A stretch of 5,866 bases of DNA. Origin: CAZVFE01 sp964626405 (GTDB taxonomy: Bacteria; Bacteroidota; Bacteroidia; Cytophagales; Spirosomataceae). This document shows positions 1-4,406 of the stretch, piece after piece (the stretch's first letter is position 1; the number at the start of each line of letters is the position of its first letter). The notes under the pieces were generated by a model that was not told where the DNA came from, made no database searches, and saw nothing but the letters and a program-made list of their open reading frames with translations. The DNA lies in contig CAZVFE010000090.1 in NCBI GenBank assembly GCA_964626405.1, forward strand, positions 1-5,866, read 5' to 3'. The position numbers and the translations under genes are program-made.

Positions 1-144
1 ATTTTAATGAAAATATTTAGAACAAAGCAAATTGAGAATAATTCAGGAAAAACACTCGTTTCAGAAGGAGTAGACGCCAACTACCAAGACATGTTGAATT
101 ATTCCGTTTTCTGCCTAATAAAATTAAACGAAGGAGAGGATTAA
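1..144 (+). CDS. DUF1599 (Nmad1-like) protein, C-terminal end only
   Basis: The reading frame is open from the first base of the window to a TAA at 142-144, giving the last 47 residues of a protein whose start lies outside the window. The visible tail contains SEGVDANYQDMLNYSVFCLIKL-type sequence (roughly residues 21-42 of the fragment; key residues E-G-V-D-A-N-Y and D-M-L-N-Y). I recognise this as the C-terminal end of DUF1599, also named nucleotide modification associated domain 1, a family of about 180 residues common in Bacteroidota. Its biochemical role is not established; the domain name reflects genomic association with nucleotide metabolism. The stop lies one base before the next start codon, and the ribosome binding site of the next gene sits inside its last codons, so the two are almost certainly co-transcribed. 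The family call rests on a short fragment and memory of the motif. Confidence 0.8.
   Translation: MLMKIFRTKQIENNSGKTLVSEGVDANYQDMLNYSVFCLIKLNEGED
131..140 (+). promoter_or_regulatory. Strong Shine-Dalgarno site for the DoxX-like gene
   Basis: The purine run AAGGAGAGGA lies 5 to 9 bases upstream of the ATG at 146 and within the final codons of the DUF1599 gene. Clear Shine-Dalgarno sites are uncommon in this phylum, and no other gene start in the window has one this good. It supports ATG 146 as the start and suggests efficient re-initiation after the upstream gene terminates. Confidence 0.7.
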
Positions 145-145
145 A

Positions 146-1252
146 ATGAGAATTGCAAAAAAACTATTAGAATATCTTTTAGCTGCAGTATTTCTTTTTT
201 CCGGTTTGATAAAATTAAATGACCCAATTGGGACGAAAATCAAACTTGAGGAATATTTTGAAGTTTTTTCACAGGATTTCACCAGTTTATCAGGATTTTG
301 GACTGCCTTAATCCCTTTTGCGCTTATTTTCTCTATTTTATTAAGTTCATTGGAAGTCATAATTGGAATTGCCTTAATTTCAAATTATCGAAATAAATTA
401 ACTCTTAGATTCACAACAGCATTGCTGATTTTCTTTGGTTTCCTGACCTTCTATTCAGCCTATTTTGATAAAGTAACTGATTGTGGCTGTTTCGGGGAAG
501 CAATTAAATTAACCCCGTGGACCTCCTTCTCAAAAGATTTAATTCTTTTGGTAATGACTATCCTAGCCTTGTTTATTAAAGGCTCAGAAACAAAAAAGTC
601 GAATGGTTTATGGACATTTGGGGGCGCGGTTTTTTCAGTTATATTCGGCATTTTTTCCTATTTATACCTTCCATTGTGGGATAGCTTACCTTATGCAGTA
701 GGACAAAATATTGAAAAAAATATGCAATTAAGGGAACCTTTAGAGTTTAAATACATTTATGAAATAGAGGGGAAAGAAATTGCATTAGATACCATCCCCT
801 ATAGTGCAAATGCTAAATTCATTTCAATGGAAGCAACCAATGAATATAAGGCAAAAGCATTAATAACTGATTATCGAATTTGGGATGATAAAAGTCAGGA
901 AGAATATACTGAAACAAGTTTCTTAGGAAATAAGTTTATGATATTAATTCCTGAATTAAAAAATACCCAGGAAAAGGCTTTAGAAAAAATTTTAAAAATA
1001 ATTCCAGAGCTTAAAAAGAATTATATGCAGGTATGGGTTGTAACCTCATCATCTGTAGATTCTGTAAAAGAAAAATTGAAAAATAATGAATTAAATATAC
1101 CAATCCTTTCTGCAGACATTAAAGTACTTAAAACCATGGTACGTTCAAATCCTGGTTTTATTTTATTGAAAAATGGCACTGTAAAGGGAAAATGGTCTGG
1201 GTATTCAACCCCAACCGCCGAAAATATTATTGATAAATTAAACGCTGAATAA
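146..1252 (+). CDS. BT_3928/DoxX family membrane protein with C-terminal thioredoxin-like domain
   Basis: This 368-residue protein starts with a DoxX/MauE-like membrane domain. Hydrophobic segments are visible at about residues 8-24, 51-78, 86-106, 131-144 and 155-176. The motif DCGCFG (112-117) follows the third segment and is typical of the MauE/DoxX group. A linker containing LPYAVGQNI (181-189) leads to a non-membrane region. Residues about 255-368 look like a thioredoxin fold: a strand FMILIPEL, a helix, a strand QVWVVTSS, then the NPG turn (335-337, where thioredoxins carry their cis-proline) and the strand-turn FILLKNGTVKGKW. The only cysteines in the protein are C113 and C115; the thioredoxin-like part has no CxxC. 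The domain order matches the family known as BT_3928, often found after DUF1599 in Bacteroidota. Function is unknown; a redox or thiol-relay role in the inner membrane is an inference. Start chosen for the strong ribosome site and the N-terminal membrane segment. Confidence 0.85.
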   Translation: MRIAKKLLEYLLAAVFLFSGLIKLNDPIGTKIKLEEYFEVFSQDFTSLSGFWTALIPFALIFSILLSSLEVIIGIALISNYRNKLTLRFTTALLIFFGFLTFYSAYFDKVTDCGCFGEAIKLTPWTSFSKDLILLVMTILALFIKGSETKKSNGLWTFGGAVFSVIFGIFSYLYLPLWDSLPYAVGQNIEKNMQLREPLEFKYIYEIEGKEIALDTIPYSANAKFISMEATNEYKAKALITDYRIWDDKSQEEYTETSFLGNKFMILIPELKNTQEKALEKILKIIPELKKNYMQVWVVTSSSVDSVKEKLKNNELNIPILSADIKVLKTMVRSNPGFILLKNGTVKGKWSGYSTPTAENIIDKLNAE

Positions 1253-1254
1253 GA

Positions 1255-1773
1255 ATGAAAAATATTTATTTGTTAGGAATGCCATCCTCTGGAAAAAGCA
1301 CATTGGGAAAACAACTTGCGAGTAGTCTAGGATATTCCTTCAAAGATATGGACAAACTTATTGAAACAAGGGAACAAAAAACTATTTCTGAAATTTTCAA
1401 TACCAAGGGAGAAGAGTATTTTAGAGAGATTGAAAAAAAGGTTTTGAATAGTTTTCAGAAAGACGAAAAAGTTGTAATTGCAACTGGTGGAGGAACTCCT
1501 TGTTTTCATGATAATATGGATTTTATCAAAGAAAATGGAATTAGTATTTTCTTGAATGTGGATGTTGAAGACATTGCAAAAAGAATCTATAAATCAAAAG
1601 ATAATAACCGTCCGCTTTTAGATAAAAAGAATTCCGAAGAAATAATTAAAGAGGAAATTAAGAAAACCTATGAAACAAGACTCCCAATTTACAAACAAGC
1701 CGACCTACAAGTTGATGGTGAAATCAATGTAAGTCAGCTTGAATGGATTTTAGATTCTTATCTTGTAAACTAG
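1255..1773 (+). CDS. aroK: Shikimate kinase
   Basis: This enzyme phosphorylates shikimate at the 3-hydroxyl with ATP, the fifth step of the shikimate pathway to chorismate, in the cytoplasm. All family hallmarks are present in 172 residues, the usual length. The Walker A loop GMPSSGKST is at 8-16. The DxD pair D31/D33 serves Mg2+ and shikimate binding, and R57 in YFREIE contacts shikimate. The glycine-rich ATGGGT is at 76-81 (G78-G80), the lid arginine R119 is in NRPLL, and R142 in TRLPIY binds shikimate. The start lies 2 bases after the preceding stop with no recognisable Shine-Dalgarno site, so translation is probably coupled to the upstream membrane protein gene. The stop TAG at 1771-1773 overlaps the end of the convergent outer membrane gene. 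There is no obvious functional link to the DoxX-like neighbour beyond sharing a transcript. Confidence 0.96.
   Translation: MKNIYLLGMPSSGKSTLGKQLASSLGYSFKDMDKLIETREQKTISEIFNTKGEEYFREIEKKVLNSFQKDEKVVIATGGGTPCFHDNMDFIKENGISIFLNVDVEDIAKRIYKSKDNNRPLLDKKNSEEIIKEEIKKTYETRLPIYKQADLQVDGEINVSQLEWILDSYLVN
1770..1773. other. Convergent 4-base overlap of two genes sharing CTAG
   Basis: The palindrome CTAG holds the TAG stop of aroK on the plus strand (1771-1773) and the TAG stop of the outer membrane protein gene on the minus strand (1770-1772). There is no intergenic space for a conventional terminator, so each transcript is likely to extend into the opposite gene. Confidence 0.9.
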
Positions 1774-3326
1774 AAGAATGTACCAATATTCATTTGGAAC
1801 ATTCCTTGATTAATTTTAATCACGGAACTAGCGTAGGAACTTGAATTATTTAAGGTATAAGGGGTATAGATATTGGTAGTTTGAGAACTCAAAAATGCCG
1901 CATCCCAATAAAATTTATTCGATCTATATCCCAACCCGACACTCACCTGGCTAATTGACCTATCTGTATCATCATAGGCCTTTTTAACAGGATTCCCCAT
2001 ATAGGAATAGCCTAGTCTAACAGCTAATCTATTCATCACCTTATATTCTGCCCCAAGTTTATAATTATTTACTTTTTGATAGGCAAAACGCGTCATTTCA
2101 TCATACCCATTTCCAAAATTACTATTATCAATATTTGAACTCAAATAATCTGTTGTAATCCGCGTTTTACTATAATTTATTGTTCCAAAATTAGCAGAAA
2201 TAAAACCTTTCTTTTTGATAAAAAACACACCGCCTAAATCTAGCTTAAAAGGTGTAACGATTGAATAATAAAATTGGTTATTCGTTAAATTTATCGGATT
2301 AACATTAATTATTTCACCTGAATTACCCTGATCATCTACGGTAGGAATAGAAATAATATCAGGATCTAAACTACCTGTATATTCTTCATAAATTTGATCG
2401 TATAAACTAGGCGTTTGAATATTAATCCCAAATTGAAAATTGGAATTTGGACGAATGATTAAACCTGAAACTAAATTCACGCCTGTACCTTTGGTAGTTA
2501 ATTTTTCTACGGATGTAAAACCAGCTACGTTTGTTGCACCATTAAATTTTTCTTGCCAATCTACTTCATTCTCAACCTTCAACTTAAGAAAATTCAATCC
2601 AATTCCCCAATAAAATTTATTATTAAAATTCAATCCATAGGAAAAGCTCCACTGACTTTGTTTTCCTGAATTAAAAATAGCTCCATTTTGTGTAGAAGAT
2701 TTCCCCTCCTCCCAACGCCAAAAAGGAGCTCCGGCAGTATTAGCATCAGGATTCAACAAATAGGCCTGATAGGCCGCTGCAGTTAAATTATTGGCAGTAT
2801 TTGAATTATAATCATATTGGGAATCTAAACTAGCACCCGTTTCATTATTTGAATTTGCATTCTGAACAAATTTATCTAATAAGGAAGATGCATTATTAAC
2901 TCCGTTTAGCGAATAATTCATATTAAAATTATTCGGAACAGAATAAGAAATACCGAAGGAGCTTCTAATATTGTTTATTGGCTCAGCTCCACCAAAAACC
3001 AAACCTAAAAAATTTAATTGTCCTTTATTCGTAACAGAAGAGGTTGAATTCCCAATATAATTCACATTATTCGTTTTGGATTGAAATCCAAATCCTAATC
3101 CAATCTCCGATCTAGAATAAAATCCTAAACCTGCAGGATTTTGAGAAATATTGGATAGATCTCCTCCCAAGGCTACATGCATTCCTCCTAGTCCCATCAT
3201 TCTTGTAGATCCAAATGTTTGGTTTTGAGAAATTTGCTGGGCAAAATCAGAATAGTTATAAATTTGAGCAAAAGATTTCAAGCCCACTAAAGTGAAGATT
3301 AAAATCAAATAAAACGATCTTTTCAT
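1770..3326 (-). CDS. OmpP1/FadL-like outer membrane beta-barrel protein
   Basis: This 518-residue protein has a clear signal peptide: MKR, a hydrophobic core, and SFA-Q with likely cleavage after residue 20. The mature N-terminus carries the conserved block seen in the Bacteroidota OmpP1/FadL-like family: GSTRMMGLGGMHVALGGDLS (39-58) followed by NPAG (63-66) and a SRSE turn (71-74). The remainder alternates short amphipathic strands and Asn/Ser/Gly-rich loops. It ends in a strand with terminal phenylalanine (MNIGTFF), as expected for a substrate of the BAM machinery. FadL relatives carry hydrophobic compounds across the outer membrane, but the substrate here cannot be read from sequence, and a purely structural role is possible. 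It starts 8 bases after the lipoprotein gene, behind an A-rich stretch and no Shine-Dalgarno site, so the two probably share a transcript. Its TAG stop (1770-1772) overlaps that of aroK on the other strand. Confidence 0.82.
   Translation of the reverse strand: MKRSFYLILIFTLVGLKSFAQIYNYSDFAQQISQNQTFGSTRMMGLGGMHVALGGDLSNISQNPAGLGFYSRSEIGLGFGFQSKTNNVNYIGNSTSSVTNKGQLNFLGLVFGGAEPINNIRSSFGISYSVPNNFNMNYSLNGVNNASSLLDKFVQNANSNNETGASLDSQYDYNSNTANNLTAAAYQAYLLNPDANTAGAPFWRWEEGKSSTQNGAIFNSGKQSQWSFSYGLNFNNKFYWGIGLNFLKLKVENEVDWQEKFNGATNVAGFTSVEKLTTKGTGVNLVSGLIIRPNSNFQFGINIQTPSLYDQIYEEYTGSLDPDIISIPTVDDQGNSGEIINVNPINLTNNQFYYSIVTPFKLDLGGVFFIKKKGFISANFGTINYSKTRITTDYLSSNIDNSNFGNGYDEMTRFAYQKVNNYKLGAEYKVMNRLAVRLGYSYMGNPVKKAYDDTDRSISQVSVGLGYRSNKFYWDAAFLSSQTTNIYTPYTLNNSSSYASSVIKINQGMFQMNIGTFF
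1802..1827. other. Imperfect hairpin just beyond aroK, inside the opposing gene
   Basis: TTCC (1802-1805) pairs with GGAA (1824-1827) and TGATTA (1807-1812) pairs with TAATCA (1817-1822). One mismatch (1806/1823) lies between the two stems, and the loop is the 4 bases ATTT. It lies about 30 bases after the aroK stop. No T-run follows on the plus strand, so it is not a standard intrinsic terminator. It might slow transcription or protect an RNA 3' end, or it may be chance within coding sequence. Confidence 0.3.
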
Positions 3327-3334
3327 GTTTTTTT

Positions 3335-4303
3335 CTATCTAGGACCTCTTGAACCTCCCCCGCTGCTACTTCCACCACCACTACTTCTTCCACCGCCAAA
3401 ACTACTTCCCCCACTTGAAGAACCTCCAAAAGAGCTAGAACTTCTGGATGAACTTCCAAATGAAGAACTATTGTTATTATACGAATTAGAACGTGAATTA
3501 TTATTTGTTCTACTATTTTGATAGGTTGAATTTTGCGATGAATTTGAACGATATTCTACATTTCTATTCGACCGCGTCGTTGTTCTCACCCCATTCTCTG
3601 GCCGAGATACGTTCGAATTTGAAGGTCTTACAGCTGGAGCTGGGTTATTCGATTTGGAAGGTGAATTAACAAAATTCGAATTATTATTCACAATACGAGG
3701 ATTATAATTATTGGAATTATTGAATCCATTATTTCTTCTGTTGGAAGACCCTTCATTCATTCCTCTAGCAACACGCGTGGTGCGCACATTCCGATTATTG
3801 TCCCCAAAATTATAAATATTCTTAATATTCGTTACACCAGAATATCCGTANNNNNNNNNNNNNNNNNNNNNNNNNNNNNNNNNNNNNNNNNNNNNNNNNN
3901 NNNNNNNNNNNNNNNNNNNNNNNNNNNNNNNNNNNNNNNNNNNNNNNNNNGAATACCAATTATTCCATGGATTATTGAATCTATTCGAATTTACTCCATC
4001 TACAAAACCTTGATTATAATTATTTTTTTGAGAATAATAAGCTCTGGAATTAATATAAGAATTCTTTGCCCCAGGAATTTGCTCTATAGTAATGGATGAA
4101 TCAGCTTCGTCAAATTCATAAAACTGGGTATTATATTTATCAGAATATAAATTAACGGTTCTAACTGCATTCGATGAATACATATCATCGTAAATGATGC
4201 TATTGCGACTTGCCTGAGCTTGGTCGGGGGTCACTTGAATGGTCACACAGGAATAGGTTAATCCAATTAACACTAAGATTCCAAATTTGAAGCTATTTTT
4301 CAT
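3335..4303 (-). CDS. Probable lipoprotein with Asn/Ser/Gly-rich tail, interrupted by an assembly gap
   Basis: I do not recognise a function. The product reads as 322 residues if the 100-base gap is taken at face value. The N-terminus has a lipoprotein-like signal: MKNSFKF, a hydrophobic core, then LTYSC with C19 as the likely lipidated residue. The box is imperfect because T-Y-S precede the cysteine. Residues 20-117 are moderately complex and rich in Tyr, Asn and Asp, ending NNPWNNWY. Residues 118-151 are unknown. Residues 152-275 are Asn/Arg/Ser-rich, and 276-322 are almost only Ser, Gly and Asn with a ten-residue period. The tail looks disordered. The frame continues across the gap, which fits one gene whose missing length leaves remainder 1 on division by 3. 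No Shine-Dalgarno site precedes the ATG. It lies directly upstream of the outer membrane barrel gene, so a surface or periplasmic role beside that barrel is plausible but unproven. Alternative: two broken fragments joined by scaffolding. Confidence 0.7.
   Translation of the reverse strand: MKNSFKFGILVLIGLTYSCVTIQVTPDQAQASRNSIIYDDMYSSNAVRTVNLYSDKYNTQFYEFDEADSSITIEQIPGAKNSYINSRAYYSQKNNYNQGFVDGVNSNRFNNPWNNWYXXXXXXXXXXXXXXXXXXXXXXXXXXXXXXXXXXYGYSGVTNIKNIYNFGDNNRNVRTTRVARGMNEGSSNRRNNGFNNSNNYNPRIVNNNSNFVNSPSKSNNPAPAVRPSNSNVSRPENGVRTTTRSNRNVEYRSNSSQNSTYQNSRTNNNSRSNSYNNNSSSFGSSSRSSSSFGGSSSGGSSFGGGRSSGGGSSSGGGSRGPR
3371..3460 (-). repeat. 30-bp period (three decads) in lipoprotein tail
   Basis: Three consecutive ten-residue units begin with Phe-Gly at residues 282, 292 and 302: FGSSSRSSSS, FGGSSSGGSS and FGGGRSSGGG. 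In DNA, the phenylalanine codons read on the plus strand as CCAAA at the same phase, ending at 3460, 3430 and 3400, exactly 30 bases apart. The copies are degenerate at DNA level, so this is an old or selected repeat and not a fresh duplication. A fourth, Phe-less unit of Ser/Gly follows to the end of the protein. Confidence 0.7.
3851..3950. other. Assembly gap (100 N)
   Basis: Exactly 100 undetermined bases lie within the lipoprotein gene. A round 100 is commonly a scaffolding placeholder for unknown size, so coordinates beyond this point may be shifted relative to the real chromosome. The flanking peptide ends in Trp/Tyr/Asn-rich sequence on one side and YGYSG on the other, so the missing part is probably a low-complexity Gly/Tyr/Trp/Asn stretch that short reads could not resolve. 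Confidence 0.95.
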
Positions 4304-4343
4304 AGTGATTAAACTTTTAAAGTAAAAAACGAACCATATTCAT

Positions 4344-4351
4344 TATCTTTG
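4344..4351 (+). promoter_or_regulatory. Bacteroidota-type -7 promoter element for proS
   Basis: TATCTTTG is a perfect match to the phylum's -7 consensus TAnnTTTG and lies about 55 bases upstream of the proS ATG. It would place the transcription start near 4356-4360. I find no convincing TTG-type -33 element at the usual distance (about 4318-4327). It is the only full match I noticed in the intergenic region on this strand. Confidence 0.55.
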
Positions 4352-4358
4352 TATACAA
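4349..4358. promoter_or_regulatory. 10-bp perfect palindrome at the proS promoter
   Basis: TTGTATACAA is a perfect palindrome that overlaps the last bases of the -7 element and the expected transcription start. It could be half of a paired operator with the palindrome that follows, but AT-rich DNA makes such sequences by chance. No regulator is known or encoded nearby. Confidence 0.3.
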
Positions 4359-4361
4359 GTT

Positions 4362-4375
4362 ACAAAATATTTTGT
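4362..4375. promoter_or_regulatory. 14-bp perfect palindrome in the divergent intergenic region
   Basis: ACAAAATATTTTGT is perfectly self-complementary. Its centre lies 15 bases from that of the neighbouring palindrome, and both have ACAA/TTGT arms. It sits in the expected 5' untranslated region of proS and about 60-70 bases upstream of the lipoprotein start on the other strand, where a promoter for the minus pair would be expected. On the minus strand it contains ATATTTTG, close to but not matching the -7 consensus. Possible operator, weak minus-strand promoter, or chance. Confidence 0.35.
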
Positions 4376-4406
4376 TGGAAAAATAATAAAGGAATTTTTT
4401 AATTAT

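Noticed and set aside
124..651. Minus-strand open frames of 78 and 63 residues opposite the DoxX-like gene
   Set aside because: They are antisense to well-supported transmembrane coding sequence, where hydrophobic codons reduce stops on the other strand. No independent evidence supports them.
1327..1509. Minus-strand open frame of 60 residues opposite aroK
   Set aside because: It is antisense to the catalytic core of shikimate kinase and shows no start signal or family resemblance.
1754..1779. ATTCTT/AAGAAT inverted repeat around the convergent stops as a bidirectional terminator
   Set aside because: Only 6 AT-rich base pairs with a 14-base loop and no T-run on either side; too weak to call.
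3256..3459. Minus-strand open frame of 67 residues rich in Val and Glu
   Set aside because: It is the Ser/Gly repeat of the lipoprotein tail read in another frame. Its alternating Val/Glu composition is what shifted Ser/Gly codons produce, and it spans the junction of two real genes.
3340..3480. Tandem C/T-rich repeats considered as a CRISPR or minisatellite
   Set aside because: There are no conserved direct repeats with unique spacers. The pattern follows the codons of a Ser/Gly-rich protein tail in frame.
4304..4406. Possible tRNA-sensing leader, riboswitch or small RNA upstream of proS
   Set aside because: The predicted leader is only about 50 bases, AT-rich, and has no conserved motif or stable GC stem beyond the short palindromes.
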